From: Campylobacter jejuni
Lineage (GTDB): Bacteria > Campylobacterota > Campylobacteria > Campylobacterales > Campylobacteraceae
DNA length: 52,081 bases
Reading direction: 5' to 3'
Assembly: GCF_002179635.1 (NCBI RefSeq)
Contig: NZ_NFOE01000105.1
Coordinates: forward strand, 1-52,081
Below, piece after piece: positions 19,387 to 28,339 of this stretch; position 1 is the stretch's first letter, and each line of letters begins with the position of its first letter. The notes below the pieces were generated by a model. The model made no database searches. It worked only from the letters and a program-made list of their open reading frames with translations, and was not told the origin of the DNA. Made by a program: the position numbers and the translations under genes.

Positions 19387-21804
19387 ATGATGAGATCTCT
19401 TTGGGCTGGGGTTTCAGGACTCCAAGCACACCAATACGCAATGGATGTAGAAGGTAACAACATAGCAAATGTTAATACATTTGGTTTTAAGTATTCTCGT
19501 GCGGATTTCTCAACGCTTATGAGCCAAACTTCTAAGATAGCTACAGCTCCAGATGGCAACCTAGGTGGTAAAAACCCTATGCAAGTTGGACTTGGTGCGG
19601 GTGTAAATTCTACTACTAGAATTCACTCTCAGGGTAATATTCAAACTACAGATAAAAACACCGATATGGCTATTAATGGGGATGGATTTTTCATCGTTTC
19701 AAATGATGGTGGTACCACACAGTTTTTTACTCGTGCAGGGGACTTTAAAACGGATGCGGTAGGAAATTTCGTAGATAATAACGGCTACACCGTTCAAGGT
19801 TGGAATTATAATCAAGAAACAGGGCAAATTGACTCTTCAACTTCAGTGCAAGATATAGTGATCCCACCTGGTATGAGTATGCCTGCTAGACCAAGTACTT
19901 CAGTAAAACTTACAGCAAATTTAGATAGTGGTAATACTTTAGGTATGAATGCTTCTGCTAAGCGTCCTATCTATGCTCTTGATTCTACTCATGGTAGAAG
20001 AGATGATATAGGCAAACCTATAGATGAAAATGATACGGGACATACTGAGTTTTACACTACTTCAAAAAGTGGAGCCCAAGTAACCGAAAAAGGTGTAGAC
20101 ATGGGTGTGGTGTTTAACGCTCAGGGTGAAGGTTTAAATTTAAGAGATGGGCAAGGTATGTGGGTGAGTTTTGCTGATGCTAAATGGCAAGCACCTGCTT
20201 TTGCGAATGCAGATTTACCTACTAATGCTACAGAGTTTAAGCCAGACACTAATTATACTTTTTGGGGTTATGAAGCAACTGATGGAACAAAACATCCGGC
20301 AAAATTAGATATTACAATTAATGGTGTTAATATAGTAGCCGAGGGTATTGGTAGGGATACTTTTATTAATGCCATCAATGCTAAGACTTCAGAAACTGGC
20401 GTAGTAGCAGCTATAGTAGATGGTAGAATGACTTTTACTAACGATAATAGCACAGGAACTACAGCAAAATCAAAAAATTTGCATATCACAGTAAATGCAG
20501 CTGCTAATACTGCAGGACAAGTGCTAGCTACAAATAATACAGGACAACCTGCAGTATCTGTTCCACCTGCAGGATCAAATATTATAGGCAATGCAGCAAA
20601 TCCTATAGAAGTCATTACAGCACATGAGTATATTTATAGCTCAAATAGTGTAGATATAGGAGCTAATCCTAATCCAGGCGCAGATACACAAGAAAATGCT
20701 AATATGCCTAGTGCAAAAGGACAAAGAACCTTCCATACTACAGAAGACTTAAGAGAGCTTTTGCAAAGAGATGCTAGATATGCTGTAGATTATGATGGTA
20801 ATGGAAGTATAGTAAATTGGCAAAATGGTGGCGTTGGAGCTGATGCTAATCCTGGTGTAGAAGTAGTAGTAGAAAGTGATGGTAGATTTAAAATAACCAA
20901 TCCAGCAGGTGATAATGCTAAGGATATGACTTTTAAAGTTACAGGTTATTCTAATGAAACTAATAAAATCGCTACAAATGATAAATTCACAGCGATGTTT
21001 AGCGCCTTAGATGGAAATTTTAATGCGGGTAATAATGAAAAATACTCTCAAGACATGTATCTTTCAGCGCATACTGCTAGTATAGAAATCTTTGACTCAT
21101 TAGGAACTAGACATGAGCTAACTGTGCAATTTACTAAGCAGAGTAAAACAGCAGATGGTGGAGCTGAATGGTCTATCATCATCTCAGTGCCTGAGCCTGC
21201 AGAGATTAATTTCAGTGGTGATGGAGCTCCGGGAAATATAGTAGTAGGAAATTTAAGATTTGGTAATGATGGATCTCTTCAAAGCTATACACCAAATGTA
21301 TTAAATTTCACCGGAAATAACGGCTCAAAACCTGATCAAGTTATAAAACTTGACTTTGGTACAACAGGTGGTTTTGATGGTTTAACAAGCTATGATAAAG
21401 ACTCAGCTACCACTAAACAAGAAACTGATGGTTACACAGGGGGTAACTTAAAGCCAGATGCATTAAGAACTGATGAGAATGGTTATATCTATGGAGAATT
21501 TACAAATGGTAAAACTCTAGCTCTAGCTAAGGTTGCTCTAGCTACTTTCCCAAACAACATGGGTCTTGAAGAAATGGGTAATAACCTTTTCAAAGCGACA
21601 GCAAATTCAGGAACACCTACTATAGGCCATGCTGGTGAAGGTGGTAGAGGGGGCTTAAAAGGCTCAGCTATAGAAATGTCAAACGTGGATTTAAGTCGTG
21701 CATTAACAGAGCTTATCGTAATCCAAAGAGGTTATCAAGCAAACTCAAAAACGATTACCACAAGTGATCAGCTTTTAAATACTTTGCTTCAATTAAAACA
21801 ATAA
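19387..21804 (+). CDS. flgE: Flagellar hook protein FlgE
   Basis: An 805-residue structural protein of the flagellar hook, exported by the flagellar type III apparatus. It has the conserved rod/hook N-terminus (SLWAGVSGLQAHQYAMDVEG then NNIANVNTFGFKYSRADF) and C-terminus (GSAIEMSNVDLSRALTELIV then QRGYQANSKTITTSDQLLNT). The long variable centre is surface exposed, as in other campylobacters, where FlgE is about twice the enteric length. The start is the first of two ATGs, 6 bases after AAGGAT. It is transcribed from a sigma-54 promoter and followed by a palindromic hairpin. Its place next to hisI differs from the C. jejuni location I remember. Confidence 0.97.
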   Translation: MMRSLWAGVSGLQAHQYAMDVEGNNIANVNTFGFKYSRADFSTLMSQTSKIATAPDGNLGGKNPMQVGLGAGVNSTTRIHSQGNIQTTDKNTDMAINGDGFFIVSNDGGTTQFFTRAGDFKTDAVGNFVDNNGYTVQGWNYNQETGQIDSSTSVQDIVIPPGMSMPARPSTSVKLTANLDSGNTLGMNASAKRPIYALDSTHGRRDDIGKPIDENDTGHTEFYTTSKSGAQVTEKGVDMGVVFNAQGEGLNLRDGQGMWVSFADAKWQAPAFANADLPTNATEFKPDTNYTFWGYEATDGTKHPAKLDITINGVNIVAEGIGRDTFINAINAKTSETGVVAAIVDGRMTFTNDNSTGTTAKSKNLHITVNAAANTAGQVLATNNTGQPAVSVPPAGSNIIGNAANPIEVITAHEYIYSSNSVDIGANPNPGADTQENANMPSAKGQRTFHTTEDLRELLQRDARYAVDYDGNGSIVNWQNGGVGADANPGVEVVVESDGRFKITNPAGDNAKDMTFKVTGYSNETNKIATNDKFTAMFSALDGNFNAGNNEKYSQDMYLSAHTASIEIFDSLGTRHELTVQFTKQSKTADGGAEWSIIISVPEPAEINFSGDGAPGNIVVGNLRFGNDGSLQSYTPNVLNFTGNNGSKPDQVIKLDFGTTGGFDGLTSYDKDSATTKQETDGYTGGNLKPDALRTDENGYIYGEFTNGKTLALAKVALATFPNNMGLEEMGNNLFKATANSGTPTIGHAGEGGRGGLKGSAIEMSNVDLSRALTELIVIQRGYQANSKTITTSDQLLNTLLQLKQ

Positions 21805-21810
21805 TTCTAA

Positions 21811-21935
21811 CCCAAGGTTTTAAAACCTTGGGATCAAGCTTTACAAGGTTATCGAGGTAGCCTTGTAATACTTGATAGCCTTGAAGCCTTCAATCTATTG
21901 CTAACTCACTTCTTTCTTGCCTTAAGGAGTGAGTA
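21811..21935 (+). terminator. Run of three hairpins downstream of flgE
   Basis: First, a perfect 22-base palindrome CCCAAGGTTTTAAAACCTTG plus GG (21811-21832), the likely flgE terminator although no T run follows. Second, a nested stem: ATCAAG and TTACAAGG (21833-21848) pair with CCTTGTAA and CTTGAT (21861-21876). Third, ACTCACTTCTT (21904-21914) pairs with AAGGAGTGAGT (21924-21934), with one G-T pair. No reading frame is seen. The spacing and strength suggest a structured 3' end or a small RNA. Confidence 0.5.
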
Positions 21936-21970
21936 GCATGATTTGCATATCGACAAGTTAAAATAAAAAT

Positions 21971-22553
21971 TTATAAACTTGGATTTTTAAAATTTATCAT
22001 TAATGGTTCTAGCCATTTGGTAGTTTCAAATACTTCTAGCTTGCTGTTTTTAAATTCTAAGAGTTTTTTATAATTTTGAGTATTGTCAAAAATAGTAATG
22101 TGATTACAGAATTTAGCAACGGTGTTAAAATTTTGTAAAGATTCATAGTATCTTTTTTCTATAAGTTCTTCTTTTATATCATGCCCGCCTTTAGCTACGC
22201 GAATTTTAACTCTTTGTTTTGCTGTGTTTGGAGAGTCTAGCCCGATGTAGTAAAGATTTATAGTGTAAGAATTTTTTGTAGCTTTTTGAATAAAGATAAA
22301 ATGCTAGTGCCACAAAGTGTGGTTTCTTGGTTAAAATCATAAGCTTTTTTGATATAGTTTTCACGCATTTTAATGGCTATCCTTGAAGCTCTAAATTGAT
22401 CTTCTTGATTTTTCCAGTCGCCAAAGCTACTTACGATTTCATCGATGTTGATTCTAAGTCCAAAGTCTTTGTTTTTTTCAAGTTCATTATAATACAAGGT
22501 AGTTTTTTTCCACATCCTTCGGCTCCTGCAAAAATAGTAGCTATTTTTTTCAT
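21971..22553 (-). pseudogene. Decayed zeta-toxin-like P-loop kinase
   Basis: Reading the minus strand from the ATG at 22553 gives MKKIATIFAGAEGCGK, a zeta/AAA-type P-loop. Then A7 on the coding strand (22507-22513) shifts the frame to TTLYYNELEKNKDFGLRINI and about 80 residues. A second shift near 22290 leads to NLYYIGLDSPNTAKQRVKIR, then VAKGGHDIKEELIEKRYYES and about 60 further residues ending at 21971. GGHDIKEELIEKRY matches the zeta-type kinase motif in which two Arg/His residues bind phosphate. No antitoxin-like gene adjoins it. It lies inside the inverted-repeat-bounded flgE segment. The frameshifts could be genuine decay or phase-variable slips. Confidence 0.75.
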
Positions 22554-22642
22554 TAATAAAGCCTTTATTGATTGATGAGAAATTTTAACATAAATTGTTT
22601 ATAAGTGTTTTGAAAATAAATATAAAGTTTTTTAAAAAAGGT

Positions 22643-22708
22643 TCGATATAGTCAGTGAATCTTTTCAAAAATATTGCTTAATTAAGCGTGAGAAATCACG
22701 CTTAACTT
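22643..22708 (-). repeat. Right copy of 66-bp inverted repeat flanking the flgE segment
   Basis: The reverse complement matches 19158-19223 at 65 of 66 positions. It contains the hairpin TTAAGCGTGA / TCACGCTTAA (22682-22705) and encodes the last eight residues of the Bcr/CflA transporter (KLSVISHA), so that protein's C-terminus and stop codon are supplied by the repeat. Confidence 0.93.
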
Positions 22709-23923
22709 CTTTTTGATTTTATTTAACTTTCTTTTATTGATTAAACTTAGATAAGAAACCAAAGATAAAAACGCACAAGTGCCTAAAATAAGTGATAAAA
22801 ATATAGGTGTATTAGCATTTAAAAGACTTACTAAAAATGCCATCACTCCTGCCATAGCAAATTGTGCTGCACCTAAGAGTGCTGAAGCACTACCTGCATT
22901 TTGTTTTGATCTTGCCATAGCTAAAGTGGTGGTGTTTGGCAGGATAAAACCTAAACTTGCTATAATCAAAAATAAAGGAATTTCAAAAGCCCAAAAACCT
23001 AGATCAAAAGTTGCTCCTAAAATGAGTAAAAAAGTTAAAAAAGTAATCATCATAAAAGATCTAGGTAATATATAATAAGGAGAAAAACGAAGAGCTAATC
23101 TTGCGTTGATATTTGCAAATATCACAAAGCCTAATGCATTTATACCAAAAAGTATAGCATATTGTTGTTCACTAAGATTAAAAATACGTGTAAAAATAAA
23201 AGATGATCCGGTTAAATAAGCAAAAAAACCTGCAAAGATTAAATTACCGCAAAGCAAATACACCACAAAACGACGGTCTTTTAAAATTTTTTTATAACCT
23301 TTTAAAACTTCTTTATGATTAAATTTTTTTCCTTTAGTATTATGATTGCTTTCTTTTAAGGCAAAAATAACAAGCATAAACAAAATAAAACCTAAAATAA
23401 ATAATGTCAAAAATATACTACGCCAAGAAAAAAACTCAAGCAAAATCCCACCAAAAGTAGGGGAGAGCATAGGAGCTAAAGAGGTAAAAACCATCATTAG
23501 TGCATAAATTCCTGCCGCCTCTTTAAGTTCAAAAACGTCATTTACTATAGCTCTTGCTACAACTACGCCTACACAACCTCCCAAAGCTTCAAAAAAACGC
23601 AAAGCTATAAAAGCATGAATAGAATCAACCAAAACACAAGCAATACTCGAAGAAATAAAAAGAAAAAGTCCTATGTATAAAGGTTTTTTTCTGCCATATA
23701 CATCACTTAATGGCCCATAAAAAAGCTGACCCAAAGAAAAGGCTATGAAAAAACTTGCAAGGGAAAGTTGAGTATAAAAAGAATTGGTTTGAAAGCTTTT
23801 TTCTACTTCATTTAAAGCAGGCAAATACATATCAGTTGAAAGTGGTGCAATAGATGATAAAAAAGCCAAAATTATAATAAGCTTGAGTTTTTCAAAACCT
23901 TTTATCTGTGTGTGCTGTTGCAT
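22682..23923 (-). CDS. Bcr/CflA family multidrug efflux transporter
   Basis: A 413-residue major facilitator drug/H+ antiporter with twelve predicted helices. Diagnostic segments are STDMYLPALNEVEKSF at the start and GQLFYGPLSDVYGRKKPLYI (motif A), then SPTFGGILLEFFSWRSIF. Likely substrates are chloramphenicol- or bicyclomycin-like drugs, but this is not certain. The C-terminal residues after about position 405 come from the right inverted repeat and may not be ancestral. It converges on the flgE segment and diverges from the nfu-like operon. Confidence 0.9.
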   Translation of the reverse strand: MQQHTQIKGFEKLKLIIILAFLSSIAPLSTDMYLPALNEVEKSFQTNSFYTQLSLASFFIAFSLGQLFYGPLSDVYGRKKPLYIGLFLFISSSIACVLVDSIHAFIALRFFEALGGCVGVVVARAIVNDVFELKEAAGIYALMMVFTSLAPMLSPTFGGILLEFFSWRSIFLTLFILGFILFMLVIFALKESNHNTKGKKFNHKEVLKGYKKILKDRRFVVYLLCGNLIFAGFFAYLTGSSFIFTRIFNLSEQQYAILFGINALGFVIFANINARLALRFSPYYILPRSFMMITFLTFLLILGATFDLGFWAFEIPLFLIIASLGFILPNTTTLAMARSKQNAGSASALLGAAQFAMAGVMAFLVSLLNANTPIFLSLILGTCAFLSLVSYLSLINKRKLNKIKKKLSVISHA

Positions 23924-24040
23924 AAGTATTCCTAAAATATTTTTATCATTGTATAGTAAAAGAATTTAAAATAAGCAATAATTTACATTTTTTAAAGGCA
24001 AATAAGATAAAATTAAACTAAAAATAATCAAGGAAAAGTT

Positions 24041-24316
24041 ATGAATATGCCTTTTAGTGATGAGGAATTAATCGAGCCTGTAAAAGCAAGTCTAGCTAAA
24101 ACTATGCATATTTTAGAAAATGATGGCGGGGGGCTTGATTTTTTAGGTGTAAAAAATGGTGTAGTTTATGTAAAATTAACCGGAGCTTGTCATGGCTGTC
24201 CAGCTAGTGGGACGACTTTAAAATATGGTTTGGAAAAACAGCTTAAAATCGACATACATCCAGATATTTCTATAGTAAATTTAGCAGGCGGGGAAAGCGA
24301 ATTTGCAAAATTATAA
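24041..24316 (+). CDS. NifU C-terminal-domain iron-sulfur scaffold protein
   Basis: A 91-residue NfuA/NifU-C type protein. The CxxC motif GACHGCPASG binds an Fe-S cluster at a dimer interface for delivery to client proteins. It begins PFSDEELIEPVKASLAKTMH. A good ribosome site (AAGGAAA) precedes the ATG. First gene of a long operon; the next gene overlaps it by 14 bases from a TTG start. Corresponds to Cj1639 in C. jejuni as I remember it. Confidence 0.93.
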   Translation: MNMPFSDEELIEPVKASLAKTMHILENDGGGLDFLGVKNGVVYVKLTGACHGCPASGTTLKYGLEKQLKIDIHPDISIVNLAGGESEFAKL

Positions 24317-24842
24317 AAAAATAGCCATAGAGTGTTTTTATAAAAAAGATTTTAAAAATGCTAAGATGTATTTTTCTCTTGCTTATGAAAAGCGTAAAAA
24401 CAAAAGACTTTTAACTTTTATTAGTATTTGTGATTTGGCGTTAAAAAGCCCTGAAGAAGCTTTTGTTTTTTTTGAATTTTTTATGCAAAATTATAAAAAT
24501 ACTAAAGTAGATAAAGACTTAGAAAAACTCATTAATCTTAGTCAAAGTGTGCAATTTGAGGAAGATAGTGAGGATTTTGAGGGTTTGAGTTATCAAGATT
24601 TTTTACTGAGTGAAGCAAAAGTTGGGTTTAAACAAGCTTTAGAAAATGTTATAATATCAAATAAACTTATCATTAATGATAAAGAAGACTTTGTGGATTT
24701 TTTAGAAAAACTTTTAGAGCACGGTTATAAAGATATGCTTGTAGCCTATATGGAAGATGTTTCAGCGCATTTTTATTCTAATTATAGATTTATCAAGCTT
24801 AGTGAGAAAATCAAGGAATTAAATTATGATAGTAAAGATTGA
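24303..24842 (+). CDS. Conserved hypothetical protein, TPR-like helical
   Basis: A 179-residue soluble, helix-rich, acidic protein without signal peptide or membrane segment. The first 60 residues ([18 protein letters not shown]) look like a tetratricopeptide-like helical pair. It starts at a TTG inside the nfu-like gene and ends 17 bases inside murE, so translation is probably coupled. The position matches Cj1640. Function unknown. Confidence 0.8.
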   Translation: MQNYKKIAIECFYKKDFKNAKMYFSLAYEKRKNKRLLTFISICDLALKSPEEAFVFFEFFMQNYKNTKVDKDLEKLINLSQSVQFEEDSEDFEGLSYQDFLLSEAKVGFKQALENVIISNKLIINDKEDFVDFLEKLLEHGYKDMLVAYMEDVSAHFYSNYRFIKLSEKIKELNYDSKD

Positions 24843-26109
24843 AAATACTTTCATTTGTGATAATTCTAATGAATGCGAAAAAGATTGTTTTTTCTTAAAA
24901 ACTGTTCAAAATGAAAAATTTCTTCATCAAGCTTTAGAAAAACAAGCAAAAATTATAAGTATAGCTGAGTGTAAGAAACTTTTAAATATAGATGAAAATA
25001 TAAAAATCATAGGCATAACAGGCACAAATGGTAAGACAACTACTGCAGGTGCTATTTATTCTATCTTGCTTGATTTAGGTTATAAATGCGCTTTGATGGG
25101 AACTAGGGGTAGTTTTATAAATGATAAAAATATCACTCCAAAAGGCTTAACTACTGCTCCTATTTTGCAAACTTTAGAGCTTTTATCTTTAGCAAGTAAG
25201 GAAAAATGTGAATTTTTAATTATGGAAGTAAGTTCGCATGCTTTGGTGCAAAACCGCATTGAAGGGCTTGAGTTTAAGGCTAAAATTTTTACTAATATCA
25301 CTCAAGATCATTTAGATTTTCATGGGGATTTTCAAAACTACCAAGTGGCAAAAGAAAGTTTTTTTACTGATGAATGTATGAAATTTATCAATAAAGATGC
25401 AAAAGCTATAAATTTTAATGTCAAAGGTGCTTTTACTTACGGAGTAGAAAATCCAAGTTATTATCACATTAAAGCTTATGCTTTAAAAAACGGCATTGAA
25501 GCTGTGGTAAATTTTGGAAAAGAAACTTTTATGATTGACTCTTCTTTGGTGGGGCTTTTTAATCTTTATAATCTTTTAGCTGCAAGTGCTTGTGTGAATG
25601 AACTTGTAAAACCAAATTTAAAAGAGCTTGAAAAGGCCATTAGTAATTTTGGTGGCATTGAAGGTAGAATGCAAGTAGTCGCAAAAGATGTGATTGTAGA
25701 TTTTGCCCATACACCTGATGGTATAGAAAAAGTTTTAGATGCTTTAAAGTATCGTGATTTGATTGTAGTTTTTGGAGCAGGGGGAGATAGAGATAAAACT
25801 AAGCGTCCGTTAATGGCTAAAATTGCCAAACACTATGCTAAAAACCTTATCATCACAAGTGATAATCCGCGTTCAGAAGAACCGATAGATATTATTAATG
25901 ATATTTTAAGTGGCATAGAAAAAGATGAGAGTGTTTTTATAGAATGTGATAGAAAAGAAGCGATAAAAAAAGCATTAAAACTTAAAACTAAAAATGATTT
26001 TGTGGTGATTTTAGGTAAGGGTGATGAGACTTATCAAGAGATCAAGGGTGTAAAATATCCTTTTAATGATAAAGAAGTAGTATTAGAGATATTAAAAGAA
26101 GGAAAATAA
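24826..26109 (+). CDS. murE: UDP-N-acetylmuramoyl-tripeptide synthetase
   Basis: A 427-residue ATP-dependent Mur ligase that adds the third amino acid to the peptidoglycan precursor. It has the P-loop [26 protein letters not shown] in the centre, the [11 protein letters not shown] motif, and DNPRSEEP near the end; DNPR is the signature for meso-diaminopimelate as substrate, as expected in a Gram-negative. It is a little shorter than enteric MurE. It overlaps its upstream neighbour by 17 bases and touches the YbaB gene. Confidence 0.96.
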   Translation: MIVKIENTFICDNSNECEKDCFFLKTVQNEKFLHQALEKQAKIISIAECKKLLNIDENIKIIGITGTNGKTTTAGAIYSILLDLGYKCALMGTRGSFINDKNITPKGLTTAPILQTLELLSLASKEKCEFLIMEVSSHALVQNRIEGLEFKAKIFTNITQDHLDFHGDFQNYQVAKESFFTDECMKFINKDAKAINFNVKGAFTYGVENPSYYHIKAYALKNGIEAVVNFGKETFMIDSSLVGLFNLYNLLAASACVNELVKPNLKELEKAISNFGGIEGRMQVVAKDVIVDFAHTPDGIEKVLDALKYRDLIVVFGAGGDRDKTKRPLMAKIAKHYAKNLIITSDNPRSEEPIDIINDILSGIEKDESVFIECDRKEAIKKALKLKTKNDFVVILGKGDETYQEIKGVKYPFNDKEVVLEILKEGK

Positions 26110-26415
26110 ATGTTTGAAAATATGGATTTTTCTAAAATGGGTGAGCTTTTAACTAAGGCTCAAGAGAAAGCAAATGAATTAGAGCAAGAGGCTTTAAAAA
26201 AAGAATTTAGTGCAAAAAGTGGCGGTGGTTTAGTAAAAGTTAGTGCTAATGGAAAAGGTGAAATCATCGATATAAATATTGATGATTCTTTGCTTGAAGA
26301 TAAAGAATCTATGCAAATTTTATTAATAGCAGCGATGAATGATGTGATGAAAATGGTAGAACAAAATAAAAAATCAATGGCTAGTAATTTATTTAGCGGA
26401 ATGGGAATGCTATGA
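26110..26415 (+). CDS. YbaB/EbfC family nucleoid-associated protein
   Basis: A 101-residue DNA-binding protein of the YbaB/EbfC family, a small dimer that binds and bends DNA. FSAKSGGGLVKVSANGKGEI and NDVMKMVEQNKKSMAS are typical. It starts immediately after the murE stop and overlaps the PDZ gene by 4 bases. Confidence 0.93.
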   Translation: MFENMDFSKMGELLTKAQEKANELEQEALKKEFSAKSGGGLVKVSANGKGEIIDINIDDSLLEDKESMQILLIAAMNDVMKMVEQNKKSMASNLFSGMGML

Positions 26416-27491
26416 GAATTTTACTTTGTATTTTAGGTATAACTTGTGTGCTTTTTGCTGTACCAAGACCGACTTTTAATGATTTTTTGGGTTGTTATGA
26501 AAAAAACAAAGCTAGTATGTTAATTTATGAGGGTTTACCTGCCTTTGCTTTAAATGAAAATACTCTAGCAGTGGTTAAAACTAAAAACGCGAAATTAAAC
26601 AGCTATACCAAGTATGATCCTTTTTTAAATTTATATTTGGTAAAGACAGATTTTAGTTTAATCCCTGCTCCTATGGGAGATGAAGAAGAATTAACGCGCA
26701 ATAGCTGGGTGGGAATTTTAGATAGTAATAAAAGCTATATAGGGCATTTGAAGTATTTTGGACAAAGTTTAACAGAACGTGATCAGCTTGATTTTACTTC
26801 TAAAATCGGAGAACTTAACTCGCCATGTTGTAAAATGTTAGGTATAACTTTAGAAGATGGCAAGCTCATAGGTAATCGTTATTTAAAACACTTTGCAAAA
26901 TATCCTGATGTTTATTGGGGTGATATAGGTGTGGATTTTGATACGCGTGATGGCAAAATTTATGTAAAAAATGTGCGCAAAAATGGGCAATTTTTGCTTA
27001 ATGATGAGCTTGTGAGTGTAGATGGACAAGTTTATGATGATTTAAGAAAACTAAATGAGAAAATTTTATTTGCCGATCGTGGTGCAACTTTGTATTTTAA
27101 TATGCTAAGAGACAATAAAGATGTAAATATTTCCACGACAGTTTTTGATAAAGATTTAGGTGTATTTGCTAAACCTAAAAAAGTAGTTCAAGCTAAGCCA
27201 ACTTCTTTTTATAGTAATCTAGGATTGCGCGTAGATATGAAAATGAATGTTACAGAAGTAACTCCAAATTCTAAAGCGCAAATGGCTGGATTTTTGAAAG
27301 GGGATAAAATTTTAAGAATTAATAATCAAAAAATCAACAATTTCAATGAGCTTCAAGCCATACTAAGTCAAGCTAATGTTTTTGATATTTTGATCTCAAG
27401 ACAAGCAAGTAATATCCCTTCAGCTAAAAATAATGATTTTGAGCATTTTAATAAAGGATATTTTGACTTTTTTATAAGGCTAAGTAAGTGA
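26412..27491 (+). CDS. Periplasmic PDZ-domain protein
   Basis: A 359-residue secreted protein with a signal peptide (about 1-17, MRILLCILGITCVLFAVP). A C-terminal PDZ domain (about residues 268-335) includes GLRVDMKMNVTEVTPNSKAQ and GFLKGDKILRINNQKINNF. No protease catalytic motif is seen, so it is probably a scaffold or substrate-binding protein. It overlaps both the YbaB gene and ispA, consistent with one operon. Equivalent to Cj1643 by position. Confidence 0.88.
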   Translation: MRILLCILGITCVLFAVPRPTFNDFLGCYEKNKASMLIYEGLPAFALNENTLAVVKTKNAKLNSYTKYDPFLNLYLVKTDFSLIPAPMGDEEELTRNSWVGILDSNKSYIGHLKYFGQSLTERDQLDFTSKIGELNSPCCKMLGITLEDGKLIGNRYLKHFAKYPDVYWGDIGVDFDTRDGKIYVKNVRKNGQFLLNDELVSVDGQVYDDLRKLNEKILFADRGATLYFNMLRDNKDVNISTTVFDKDLGVFAKPKKVVQAKPTSFYSNLGLRVDMKMNVTEVTPNSKAQMAGFLKGDKILRINNQKINNFNELQAILSQANVFDILISRQASNIPSAKNNDFEHFNKGYFDFFIRLSK

Positions 27492-28336
27492 TTTTAGAAA
27501 AATTCAAACAGCATTTAGAGCGAAATTTTCCTAAAATTCAAAGCTTTCATCCGTTTTTCAATGAAGCTTTAAAATGGATGTTAGAAGCTGGTGGGAAGCA
27601 TTTTAGAGCTCAACTGCTTTTAGGGATAGTGAATGCTAAAAATCCTGCTTTGTTTGAAAAAGCTTTAAATGCGGCTTTGGCTTTGGAATTTATCCACACT
27701 TACTCTTTAATACATGATGATTTACCTGCTATGGATAATGCCTCTTTGCGTAGAGGAAAACAAACTTTACACAAAAAATACGATGAAACCACAGCTATTT
27801 TAGTAGGTGATGCTTTAAATACCGAAGCTTTTTTACTGCTTTCAAGACTTGATTTAAAAGAAAATGTTAAATTAAAACTCATAGAAACTTTAGCTTTTAA
27901 TGCAGGGCTTGGCGGTATGATTATCGGGCAAGCTATTGATTGTTATTTTGAAGACATGCCTTTAAATTTAGAGCAAGTTGAGTTTTTGCATATTCATAAA
28001 ACTGCAAGATTAATCGCAGCAGCTTTAAGAATGGGTTGTGAAATTTGTGAGTTAGATGAAAAAGAATGCGAGCAAATTTATGAAATAGGGCTTTTGATAG
28101 GATTAGTTTTTCAAATCAAAGATGATATTATCGATGCGACTTTAGATACCCAAGAAGCAGGTAAGCCAACTCATAATGATTTGCATAAAAATTCTTTTGT
28201 AAAACTTTTGGGTTTAGAAGGCGCTAAAAAGGCAAAAGATGATAAAATTGCATTATGCGAAGAAAAAATGAAAAATTTAGACTCTAAGCTTGCTAATGAG
28301 CTTCAAGTTTTGATTGATAAATATTTAAAAGGTTAA
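27488..28336 (+). CDS. ispA: Polyprenyl (farnesyl/geranyl) diphosphate synthase
   Basis: A 282-residue trans-prenyltransferase that condenses IPP with DMAPP or GPP. The first aspartate-rich motif is HDDLPAMDNASLRRGKQTLH and the second is FQIKDDIIDAT; GGKHFRAQLL binds IPP. The start is a GTG overlapping the PDZ gene's stop codon (GTGA). It is located between the PDZ gene and tkt. Confidence 0.95.
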   Translation: MILEKFKQHLERNFPKIQSFHPFFNEALKWMLEAGGKHFRAQLLLGIVNAKNPALFEKALNAALALEFIHTYSLIHDDLPAMDNASLRRGKQTLHKKYDETTAILVGDALNTEAFLLLSRLDLKENVKLKLIETLAFNAGLGGMIIGQAIDCYFEDMPLNLEQVEFLHIHKTARLIAAALRMGCEICELDEKECEQIYEIGLLIGLVFQIKDDIIDATLDTQEAGKPTHNDLHKNSFVKLLGLEGAKKAKDDKIALCEEKMKNLDSKLANELQVLIDKYLKG

Positions 28337-28339
28337 ACA

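Noticed and set aside
20268-20615. 115-codon open frame antisense to flgE
   Set aside because: A shadow of the flgE coding frame with no ribosome site or recognisable domain.
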